Shown here: positions 6,636 through 15,591 of the stretch, piece after piece | Numbering within the stretch: the stretch's first letter is position 1 | Layout of the letters: each line of letters opens with the position of its first letter | Assembly (NCBI GenBank): GCA_001275005.1 | Contig: JWZX01000523.1 | Coordinates: forward strand, 1 to 16,941 | DNA length: 16,941 nucleotides | Direction of reading: 5' to 3' | DNA from: Chrysochromulina tobinii | Taxonomy: Eukaryota; Haptophyta; Prymnesiales; Chrysochromulinaceae | Position numbers and translations under genes: made by a program | Notes under the pieces: model-generated | The model's database searches: none | Told to the model about the DNA's origin: nothing | What the model saw: the letters and a program-made list of their open reading frames with translations, nothing else

Positions 6636-9600
6636 ATGGACGTGTTGAACAGCTTGGAGAAGATGGCGCTCGAAGCTGTCGCGATCGAGCTGGTGACTAA
6701 GAGCGTCGACGATGCACTCAGCACCCTCTTCGACAGCGTCGAGCTTGCGCAGCCGGCCGGCATAGCGGAGCAGCAAGCGACTCCGGGGGCTTCAGTAGCC
6801 GAACCTAGCAGTCCTGCCGCCTTGAGCAGTCCGAGTCAGCCTTCCCCGCTCTCACTGTGGAGCAACAACGACTCAGACGCGGCGATGGCGGACATGGCTG
6901 CTCTCGCGACGCACCTCGCTGCGCGACTGGCTCGCTACCTGCTGTTTCTGCGCGCGGCCACCAGTTGGAGAACTGAAGCTCGCTTACCAAAGGGCACCAC
7001 TGGGTACCAGTGGGTGAGCAGTTTCGAAGCCGTTGAGGACCCTGCCAGGATTGAGGAGGCCAAGGCCATCTTGGATCGTTTCGTGCGCAGCGGTGCCGAG
7101 CTCGAGGTGAGCAACTTGCCCACTAGCATCCTCCAGCCGCTGCGCACTGCGCGAGAGATGACGCTGCCGATGTTCGACGAAGCCATTGCTGAAGTCCACG
7201 CCATGCACCGGCGAGACACGTGCCGCCGCTTTCAGGCCGCACGTGCTCTCGAGGCGGCGCGAGCCCTTGGGACGAGTGAAGCGCACTTGCTCGCGCGTCG
7301 AGCCCTGCTAACCGCCGCCGCCGCTGTGATCGGAGCTTCTCCGAGGACGCCCTCGCCCCTTGCACCGCCGCGGCAGCCGGCAGTAGGGCGGCCGGCGGCA
7401 GCGGAGCCGGCGGCATCAGTGGAGCCAGCAGTGGAGGATCCGACGGCAGCGGAGCAGATGGACGAGGAGTTGCCTAATATGGACGAGGAGTTGTCCGCCA
7501 TCCATGAGGCAGCGAGGGCAGCAGCAGCGGAGCCGGCGGTAGTGGAGCTTGCGGCAGCGGAGCAGCTATCCACGCCTGCGCATCCTATCCGCGCTGAGAT
7601 GGACCGGGCAGAACCGAGCATGCCAGTGCCCACCACGGCGCCTCGCCCTGCGATGGACCGCGCACAGGCAGCGGAGCCGGCGGCAATGGAGCCGGCCGCA
7701 ACAGCTTCGGCCGCAGCAGCGCCGGCAACAGCGCATGAGATATGGCTCCGTCGGCAGGCGATCCATCGGGCGGAAGCGCTCGCCGCCGGCATGCTGCCGG
7801 AAGCGCTCATGTCGCCGCCGCCCGCGCCGCCGCCTGTGCCGCCACCTGTGCCGCCGCCCGTTCGACCGCCCGCGCCGCCGCCCGCGCCGCCACCCGCACC
7901 GCCGCCCGTGGCCGCCGGCTCATGTTCCAATTCCAACTTCGTCGACGACCTGCCCACCTCGCCGAACGCCCGACAAACCTTGGCCGTGGAGTGTGACGAA
8001 GCCCAACAAACCTTGGCCGAGGAGCGTGACGACGCCCAAGTGCTCAACGAGAAGAAGAACAGGGCAAGGGAGGACGCTGCAGAGCTTGCCGGAGGCGAGC
8101 CGGCGGTAATGGACCCTTCGGACATCAGGAGAGCAGCAGCGGCAGCGGAGGCAGCGGAGGCAGCGGAGCACGCGTCCACGTCATCCTCCACGCCGGCGCC
8201 TCCCAGAAACGCCGAACCTGCCGCGATCGTGCGGCGAAGCTTCTCCTTCTCTCGCCCTACACGCACTCCCGCGCCCTCCAGTGCCTTACCTGCCACCCCC
8301 GCTGCCAGATCTACTGCGACTGCCGTCGCGGCCACACCTGCCACCAAGTTGTCGAGCGTCGCTCCACGCGGAACGACATTCGTGGCGACGCCACGTCGCT
8401 CCACGAGCTTCGGTGGAGCTGTCGCTAGGACCGTCGGCCGGGCGGCTGCGTTGCCGTTCGTGAGGGCAGAGGCGTTCGTCGAAGGCGCCATGCTCCGCAC
8501 GCTCGCGCGCCGCGAGCAGCGGAAGAGAACCAAAAGCAAGCTCGAGGGCATGGCGGCACTGCGTGGCTTTCACGACGGGCAGCGCGCGCTCTGGATTCAA
8601 TGGAGGCTTCGAGCGGAGTGTCGCACTCTCACGCGCGGCGCTCTCGTCGGGCTCCGGAGGCGCCAGAAGCTGGGCGGGCTGACGCGCTGGTCGGCACGAG
8701 CTGCCCAGCTGCAGCGTGCACGTGATGCTTGGATGCTCATGCGCCAGCCGCGGCTCGCGATCCGCATGCGAGTATGGCGCGTGCACGTTTGCGAAGAACA
8801 TGTGCGGATCTCCCAGGCCGAGCTGGCGGTGCATGCGATGGTACGAGGGCTCATTCGACGCGCCTTTCTCCGCTGGTTCCACAGCCTTCTGCGGTGGCTG
8901 CGCATGGGCAGGATCGCGGCGGCTCCGGAGAGCCAAGATCGCTATCTCCGGCGGAGATATCCGGAGATTGCCCCCGAGGTCCATGAGCGCACGGCGGCGC
9001 GTCACCTGCAGCGGCGCGGCTTGGAGTGGGGCTTCGATCGCTGGGTTCGCCTTGCGGGTGCGTGGCGACGGAATACTGCTCGGAGCTCGCTGGAGCACTG
9101 GCGTGCAGGTGCGCAGGGCGACGCTCTCGCCCTCTGGGCACGAGTCGCCTCGGCGAAACGGCGTGCAGTGCGCCTCGTGCGGCGGGTGCGGCATTCGGCC
9201 ACGTGGCGAGCGATGGTGCACTGGCGCGCGCGCGGCGTTGCGATGGTGGCGTGCAGCCGTTTGATGCGCCGCGCGCATCACTCGGCGACGCGGGGCGCGC
9301 TGGTGCAATGGCTGCATGCCACCGCCGAGAAGCAGCGCGTGCGCCGAGTGCATGCACGCGAGCGGCTCGGCCTCTCCCCACAGGCCAAGCTACACGGGCG
9401 CCGGCGCACGCTCGGGCTTGCCTTCGAAGAATGGCAGCACGTGCACGGGCAGGGCCAGGCGCTGGTCCATATCGGCTTCCGGGCACTCCGGGCGCTGATC
9501 AATGGGAAACGGGCGCGTGCGTGGCGCACGTGGGAGCAGCACGTGCGTCGGCGGCGGGACGAGGCGGCCGTGCTCGCTCTCATTGGGCGCGCGTACTTGC

Positions 9601-11487
9601 TCCGGCGAGCACGCGCCGCCTTGCTGGCCTTGCGGCGCCAGATGGTGCACAGCTTCCTCGCGTGCCGATTTGCGGCGGCGAAGGTGTGCGCCGTCTTCGT
9701 CGTCTGGCGGGGCCAGGTGGTGCAGGCCGCCCTGAAGCAGCGAGGCGCGGCGGCGTTTGTTGAAGGGAGGGTGCGTCGGGCGCTCAACACGTGGCAAGCG
9801 AGTGCGGAGCGGGTGGGAGCCGGAGTCACCATACGGCGCTGTCGTGCGCTCCTCGCGGCAAGTGGCTTGAAAGAGCGAGCTCGCACGCTGCTCACAGGCT
9901 TCCGACGCTGGGTGTCCCACGACGAGGCCGAGAGCGCGCTGCGGAAGGCGAGCGCCTGGATGACGAAGCACGAGCTCCACAGAGCCTTCGTGGCGTGGCG
10001 GTGGGCGCATCTCGACTTGGCGCTACAGAGCACGCGCGCACGTGCGGCGGCGCATCGGTTCGGCCAGTCGACGCTCGCACGGGGCTGGAACACGTGGCAA
10101 GCCGTCGCCTTCTCCGTGGCGATCGTGCACATGAAGGTGCGCAAGTTACTCCGCAACGTCCTCCACCAGCACAGCTGGCGTGCCTTTCACAGCCTCGTGA
10201 CCCACGCGGAGCACCGTCGTCAGCTCCGTCTGGGGGCCTGCGCGTTGCAACGGCATGCGCCTCGGCGCGCCATGATGACGTGGCGAGACCATGCCGAGGC
10301 ACGGCTCGTCCAATCGGCGCTGCTGCATCGCGCCCTCGCGTGGATGGTCGCATGTCCATCGGTGCGGCGCTCGTGGCGCCTGTGGACCCAAAGGGCTGTC
10401 TTGGACGCAGCCGAGCTCGACGCGACTCATGCGGCGATGGAGAGAGTCATCAGGCGGCTGCGCCATCGGCGCCTCGGGCGCGCACTCAATACGTGGGAGG
10501 CGCTGGCCGTGCTGCTGCTCAAGACGGCGCGCGCGTGCAGCGTGTGGGTGCACCGGCGCATCGCGACTGGATTCCACAGCTGGCTCGAGGCGTGGCTGCA
10601 GCAACAGGGGACGCTCGCGACGACACGCGCCGTGCTGCGCCAGTGGAGATCGAGGCGCCTCGCGCGTGGGTTTGACACGTGGCTGGGCTCGGTGCTCGAG
10701 CAGGTCGCACACCAAGCAACGCTCGCGACTACGATCCGCGTCGAGATTGCTAGGTGAGGGAAGGTCTCCGATGGCCTCCTATCGATTCTAAATGCCTCTG
10801 ATGACCTCTCCTTGCCTCTCTCATTGCCTCTCATTATCGTGCTTGCTAGGCGACGCCTTCACGTGCATCACGCTCTCGGTCTGTGGAAGGACTTCCGGCG
10901 CGACGCGCAGCGCGTGAAGGGGGAAGAGCGCCGCCGTATCGTCTCGCGGGAGGCGCGCCGGATCGTGTCGCAGGAGGCGGCGTCCTATGACGACCATGAT
11001 GAAGGACGCCATCAGGCTCGGCACGGGGCGTCCTATAACGACCATGATTTGCTCTCGTACGAGGATGAGGGCAGTCGCGTCCCCGGCTCGTCGCAGTCGG
11101 TGGAGCAGCGTGAGGCGCTGCAGGTAGCGGCCGCGTCCCGCTCTATTGCCTGTACTTGCCTCTAATGACCTCTGATTACCTCTAATTGCCTCTGATTGCC
11201 ACTGATTGCCTCCGAGCGCCGCTGCAGGTAGCGGCCGCGTCCCGCTGGCTTGCGGCTGCGGGTCTCGAGTCGGGACCCCCCATGTGGCCTGGGAGGATGT
11301 CACGCCCCACGACCCGGTTCCCGGCGCTGCACGGTAGCGCCGGCTACACGGCGGAGGCGTCGGGGAGCGAGAGGGAACGCCTCTCTTTCGAGTCGGACGC
11401 GGAGGCGGCGAGACGCTCCGCGCTCGTTCACATCTCGGACCTCCTCCTTGACTCTCATCAGTGGCTCGAGCCGGCAGACGCGCAGGT

Positions 11488-11519
<32 letters not shown>

Positions 11520-14500
11520 TGCAGGCCAAGGCGGCATCCCAGTGGCTCGCGGCGACAGGTGTCGAGGCCACGGCACGTGGCGCGTCGTATCGGTCTGTGG
11601 AAGGTGTCGAGGCCACGGCACGTGGCGCGTCGTATCGGCAGAAGGCGCCCGGGGAGGTGTCCATTCCACAACGGCCGGACGGCCCCATCCCCGTGATGGG
11701 CCCCGACGAGGCGCCCATCACGGCGCCGGCCTCGCCGCAACTGCAGCGCTCTCCCGGGTTCACGCCCGCGCCACGCTCGTCTCCGGCTGCCCGCGCCCGG
11801 CCGCACGCCGCGTACTCGCAGCAGATGCGCGTCGAACCCGAGTGGATCCGCTCACCTGTGAAGAGCTCGCCTGTGAAGAGCGCGCGCACGACGCTGCCGC
11901 TCGCGTACCCGGCGCTGCAAACCCTCACGGCGCTCGGCACGCCGGATGTACATCAGCTCGGCTCCGTCGAGTCGCTCCAGGTGACTGATGACCACTGATG
12001 ACCCTTGATGACCACTGATCGCCACTGATTTCCACTGATGACCTCTGATGACCACTGATCCCCTCCGTCGAGTCTCGTCAGTTCGCGGAGGCGGCCAACC
12101 TCGCGGTGGAGCAGCAGATCGCCCAGATCGCGCGGCTCGAGGCGCTCAGGATGGCGCTCGACCAGTGGGTGGCGGGCTGGATGGCGCAGCGCGAGTATGC
12201 ATGGGAGCTGCGTGCGACGGAGCGAGCGCTCTTCCACCGGCTGCACACCGAGTGCTGCCGTGCCTTTGACGCGTGGGTGCAGGCTGTGCAGTGGTGGCTC
12301 TTCGGGCTCCAGATAGGTCACCACGGCCGGCTTCGTGTGCTGCGTGAGGCTCTCCAAGCACTAGTGGCCGCGGCGGTCAACCGCCGCCAGCTGCTCGTGG
12401 CTCTGGGCCACTACCGGTATGGCGGATTCCACAGGGGATGGCACACGTGGCGTGCCCATGCGCAGGCCGCACGCGCCGCACTGGGCGCTCGTCTCAAGCG
12501 CGCCGTGCGCCATATGCTCAATCGACAGCTCGCGCGCGGCTGGCACGCGTGGGTCGCCTTCGCTGAGACGCGCGTGGCAGCCCGTGCCAAGGGCTACCGC
12601 GCCTTGGTCAGCCTGCTGCACCAAGCCCTCGCGCGCGCGCTGCGAGGGTGGGTCGCTCGTGTTGAGCAGGCCTCGGCTGCAAACGCGAAGCGGCTTCGCG
12701 CCATCGCCAGCCTCTTCAATCAAAAGCTCGCGCGCGCGCTGCGAGGGTGGGTCGCTCGTGTTGAGCAGGCCTCGGACGTGCAAACGCGGAAGCGGCTTCG
12801 CGCCATCGCCAGCCTCTTCAATCAAAAGCTCGCGCGCGCGCTGCGAGGGTGGGTCGCTCGTGTTGAGCAGGCCGCGGATGAGAAGGCCAAGCGGCTTCGC
12901 GCCATCGCCAGCCTCTTCAATCAAAAGCTCTCTCGCGCGCTGCGAGGGTGGGTCGCTCGTGTTGAGCAGGCCGCGGATGAGAAGGCCAAGCTCCAAACGA
13001 CCCTCGCCACCTTGCTTCATCAAGCCCTCGCGCGGACGCTGCGTGCATGGTGCGCCGAGACAGCGCAGTGGAAGCTTCCGAGAAGCTTCCTCAAAACGAG
13101 TGTGCATCGGTGGCGCGAGCGTGTGCTGTACACCGCCTTCGTTCACTGGTCCTCCTCGTGTGTGCACCAAGGTCGTGACGATGCGGCGATGCGGGCGGCG
13201 GGCGCGAGGTTTCTGCATGCGGCGGCCACGCGTGCTTGGAACACGTGGTGCGCATGGCATGCTGCGCGAGCTCGCCTGCTCGGGCTGGCACGTGCGCTGC
13301 TGCAGCAGGGGCTACGACGAGCCCTCAATACGTGGCAGGCCACCTCTTCGGACCTCGCACAGCGGCAGCAGCTCATGACCTCGGCGCTGCGCAAGATGCA
13401 GAAGAGAGAGCTCTGCCAGGGGTGGCTGGCGTGGGCGGCAAGCGCGCCGGCGGCGCGCCGGTGGAGGCTGATGGAGTGCTCGGTACGTCGCCTACACCAT
13501 CGTGATCTCTATCGGGGCTGGCTGGCGTTGGAAGCCTCTTCGAAGCAACGGCGGCTGCAGCAACGGTCGCTCGCGGCATGGCGAGGGAGTGCGCTCTGGG
13601 CGGCTCTGCAGGCATGGCGCCTGCTGGCCGGGGAGTCGACCGCCGCGGCGGCCCACGCTGCCTGGCTGATGGACGCCTCCCCGGAGGCTCTCCGACGGAT
13701 GCGAATCGTGATGGATTCGGTCGCGCGTCGGTTACGCCGGCGTGTGATGCATGCGTGGTCGGCGTGGTCAGCGCCATCGGGCCTTCGCCGGCGCAGCGCC
13801 AAGACGGGCGTTCGTCGGGCTGTCTGGTACCTCCTCTCGCCCTCTGACCGAGCAGCATGGCCCAAAATTTGGACCGACTTTTTTTGGGTGGAGCCACACT
13901 TGGCGGGACCTGCGCGAGTGGCTGACCAGCCTCCAGCTGTACGATCGTCCGACCTTCGTGGTGCCCAAGTCGCACGCGGGCCTGGTGAGCGCGCTGCAGC
14001 AGGGGCACCTCTACGAGCACCTCATCTACCGAATCAGCCGGCCGCACGAGCGCCTCCGGCGCGCCGTCGCGGGCGCCGACGCGACCACGACGCACATCTA
14101 CGCGTGGGCACGCTCGCACTCGCGCGTCGGGCTGAGGGGAGGCCCTCCGCTCGAGCGTCCCACCAACCAACAGCGCGACGAGGGCGATGGCTGGCGCCAT
14201 CTGCTGCGCGCCTTTTTCGCGTCCGAGTTGGTTCACAGCGCCCTCGGAGAGGAGGCAGGTGTGAAGCTCGGTCTTGTCGGCGCGGCGCTCGGCCGCGCGG
14301 GAGCCAATGACTTGCTCGACCACCTGCGCGTCCTGTGCGCGCTCCGGGCCGTGAGTGAGATGCACGAGCCCTCCTTTTGGGTCCCCTTTGTGGCGTCCAT
14401 CAGCCGGGCGTCGTGCCGGGCAGGCGAAGGCGCACCCGCGTACGAGCGTGAGGAGCCACGGCTGACGCCCAAGCATCCACTCGATGACTACTCCGAATGC

Positions 14501-14662
14501 CCGGCGCACGCGGCATGCGACTTCGTGTGCCTCGGCTGCCCCACGCCGCGCATCCTAATCGAGAACGTCATGTGCGGCCGGTGCGGCCTGCGTGCCACCA
14601 TGTCTACGCTCGAGTACGGGGCGCTCTTTTCGAGGCTCGAGAGCGGCTCATGGAGCAGCTGA
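6636..14662 (+). CDS. Giant Sfi1-repeat (centrin-binding) protein with C-terminal zinc ribbon; four exons, one apparent frameshift
   Basis: Exons 6636-10753, 10850-11123, 11228-11980 and 12082-14662, about 2,570 residues. The first 600 or so residues are Ala/Glu/Pro-rich with a PPPAPPPVPPP tract near 7810-7910. From about 8520 come some 23 Trp-centred helical repeats (for example LARGWNTWQAVA, VRRALNTWQASA, LHRAFVAWRWA, LGRALNTWEALA), the Sfi1 pattern that binds centrin at spindle pole or basal bodies and flagellar rootlets. A linker with a ten-Pro run (exon 3) and about 16 more repeats in exon 4 follow. The C-terminal ~260 residues are different: an unrecognised helical domain and CLGC-x11-CGRC. 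The ATG at 6636 has A at -3 and G at +4; an in-frame ATG at 6483 is less likely. The reading frame changes by one base near the T7 run at 13879-13885; as read, the first frame would stop at 14310. Repeat family is confident; the join to the last domain is less so. Confidence 0.82.
10754..10849 (+). other. Sfi1-gene intron 1 (96 nt) with decamer units and an 8-bp flanking repeat
   Basis: Donor TTGCTAG|GTGAGG at 10754, acceptor GCTTGCTAG ending at 10849. TTGCTAGG occurs at 10747-10754 and 10843-10850, exactly one intron length apart. The interior has decayed decamers (CGATGGCCTC, TAAATGCCTC, TGATGACCTC, TCCTTGCCTC, TCATTGCCTC). Without splicing, translation stops at 10757. The phase 2 join continues VEIARRRLHVHHALGLW. 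Confidence 0.85.
11124..11227 (+). other. Sfi1-gene intron 2 (104 nt) with seven decamers and an exact 27-bp target duplication
   Basis: Donor GCTGCAG|GTAGCG at 11124, acceptor CGCTGCAG ending at 11227. The 27-bp segment 11116-11142 recurs exactly at 11220-11246, 104 bp apart. Splicing leaves one copy, coding LQVAAASRW. Between the copies lie seven decamers (11141-11212) ending TGATTGCCAC TGATTGCCTC. Phase 0. Confidence 0.88.
11141..11212 (+). repeat. 10-bp tandem array, seven units, in Sfi1-gene intron 2
   Basis: Units in register are CTATTGCC, TACTTGCC, TAATGACC, TGATTACC, TAATTGCC, TGATTGCC and TGATTGCC, each separated by a CT- or AC-type dinucleotide, giving a strict 10-bp period. Confidence 0.9.
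11559..11648 (+). repeat. 45-bp in-frame tandem duplication in the Sfi1-gene exon 3
   Basis: A 45-bp unit starting GGTGTCGAGG is duplicated at 11559 and 11604; the first 36 bp or so of each copy are identical. It encodes GVEATARGASYRSVE followed by GVEATARGASYR. Each copy begins right after AG (CAG|GT and AAG|GT), so unit one has the borders of a 45-nt intron, although the frame stays open if it is not spliced. Confidence 0.85.
11981..12081 (+). other. Sfi1-gene intron 3 (101 nt), eight decamers, ~20-bp imperfect flanking repeat
   Basis: Donor CTCCAG|GTGACT at 11981, acceptor CTCGTCAG ending at 12081. Positions 11961-11980 and 12062-12081 match at 16 of 20 bases, including CTCCGTCGAGTC, at exactly one intron length. 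The phase 0 splice joins SVESLQ to FAEAANLAVEQQ. Unspliced RNA hits TGA at 11996. Confidence 0.85.
11984..12061 (+). repeat. 10-bp tandem array, eight units, in Sfi1-gene intron 3
   Basis: Near-perfect decamers ACTGATGACC, CTTGATGACC, ACTGATCGCC, ACTGATTTCC, TCTGATGACC and so on. Almost every unit contains CTGAT, which fits the branch-point consensus CTRAY. Confidence 0.93.
12590..13045 (+). repeat. 99-bp tandem repeats encoding near-identical 33-residue Sfi1 units
   Basis: The core CTGCGAGGGTGGGTCGCTCG starts at 12640, 12739, 12841 and 12940 (spacings 99, 102 and 99), with a diverged fifth unit at 13039. Each unit encodes RLRAIASLFNQKL, then RALRGWVARVEQA. The copies are almost identical at DNA level, unlike all other Sfi1 repeats in the gene, so they are recent duplications. 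The 102-bp step adds one residue (SDVQTRK). Confidence 0.93.
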
Positions 14663-15317
14663 GACGGGACCGAGTCTGAGAAGTACTGTGTAGGTACCCT
14701 CCGTGTAGTCTAGAGGTCCCCCTGTCAGCCCCCAGCCCCAGTCCGAGTGCACCTCGCCCACCACTCACGACAAGTGATAGGGAACGAGAGAGTGAAAATA
14801 ATGTGGGTTCTAGAATAAGCGCCTTGGCGCTAGATTGGTTGTCTTCAAGGGCGAACAACGCAACATTGGGCGGCAAGTGCATTGCCTCGAAGCCGAGCAA
14901 CATGCACGTAAGCGGGCGGGTACAAACAGGATACATGCAACACCATCCTCTAATCGGAGAATACACCCTGGAACGAAACGAACTGAAACGACTTAGGAAA
15001 TCTGCAAATTTCGCGTTGTTCGTGTCGATGTGTCGTCAAGTGGTGCGGCTTGCCAGCCGTGCCGCTTTCTCGTGCCCCACCCTCCCGAACCCGTACTGTG
15101 TTTAGGGGGGACTCAGAGCTCGGCCTTCGGCCAGCTCTCGGGGCTGTTCTATCTAAACATCCCCAAGTGTGTGAAGCACAAAGAAGACATAGGTGACGGC
15201 CGCGTCGTTCTGTGGTGTCAGCTCATTTATTGTGATGAGGTGAGCTGTCATACGATGAGTTGCGTGAGCTGGAGACCGTTGTTTTCTAGATATCTCTTTT
15301 CACGCAACAAACACACG

Positions 15318-15350
15318 CAGGAAGTCGCGCCCGGGGCGCACGACTTCCTG
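15318..15350. repeat. 33-bp palindrome with perfect 10-bp outer arms and a GC-rich core
   Basis: CAGGAAGTCG (15318-15327) and CGACTTCCTG (15341-15350) are exact reverse complements. The 13-nt centre contains CGCCC and GGGCG, which can extend the pairing with a 2-nt bulge. It lies about 240 bp before the msrA ATG. Confidence 0.75.
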
Positions 15351-15460
15351 TCTTCCTCAACGAACCCCCCATCTGTTTTCCTGGAGGATCACGCGCCTCC
15401 TCAACACCTAATCCTGGCGTGCCCTACCAGGTTCCGAGTACGGAGCGGTAGTTGCGTAGC

Positions 15461-15486
15461 TCCACACGTTCACAGGCACGTGTGGA
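15461..15486. promoter_or_regulatory. Inverted repeat containing a CACGTG (G-box) 107 bp before msrA
   Basis: TCCACACGT (15461-15469) and ACGTGTGGA (15478-15486) are perfect 9-bp inverted arms with an 8-nt spacer. The right arm overlaps CACGTG, the core of bZIP/bHLH sites. Its position suggests an msrA promoter element; this is inference. Confidence 0.35.
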
Positions 15487-15591
15487 CTGACTTCGCGATC
15501 CTCCGCGTCGGTCGAGAGGTGCTTGGACCGTGGTGGCGCTGGGCTGGGCAGGAGGCTTCACCTTGGGTGGTTGAAGGCGCTAATCGCGGCG

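Larger units (their letters stand above)
14663..15591 (+). promoter_or_regulatory. 929-bp spacer between the Sfi1 gene and msrA
   Basis: No frame here has a recognisable domain or codon bias like the neighbours, and base composition is more balanced than in the genes. It should contain the Sfi1 3' UTR and msrA promoter. Visible structures are AGCGCCTTGGCGCT (about 14819-14832), a 10-bp hairpin with one bulge at 15115-15138 (GGCC-TTC-GGCC core), a 33-bp palindrome at 15318-15350 and a 9-bp hairpin at 15461-15486 (the last two listed separately). No tRNA or other RNA gene was recognised. Confidence 0.4.

Noticed and set aside
13798-13854. Short intron (about 34 nt, GTACCT to GAGCAG) to explain the Sfi1-gene frame change
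   Set aside because: It is much shorter than every other intron here and lacks flanking repeats or decamers; a one-base difference in the T7 run explains the frame more simply.
14803-15105. Small plus-strand open frame in the Sfi1-msrA spacer
   Set aside because: It starts at GTG, has no domain or leader, and its composition matches intergenic DNA.
14663-15591. tRNA, snRNA or other structured RNA gene in the long spacer
   Set aside because: Scanned by eye for tRNA T-arm and acceptor pairing and for U6-like blocks; only isolated hairpins were found.
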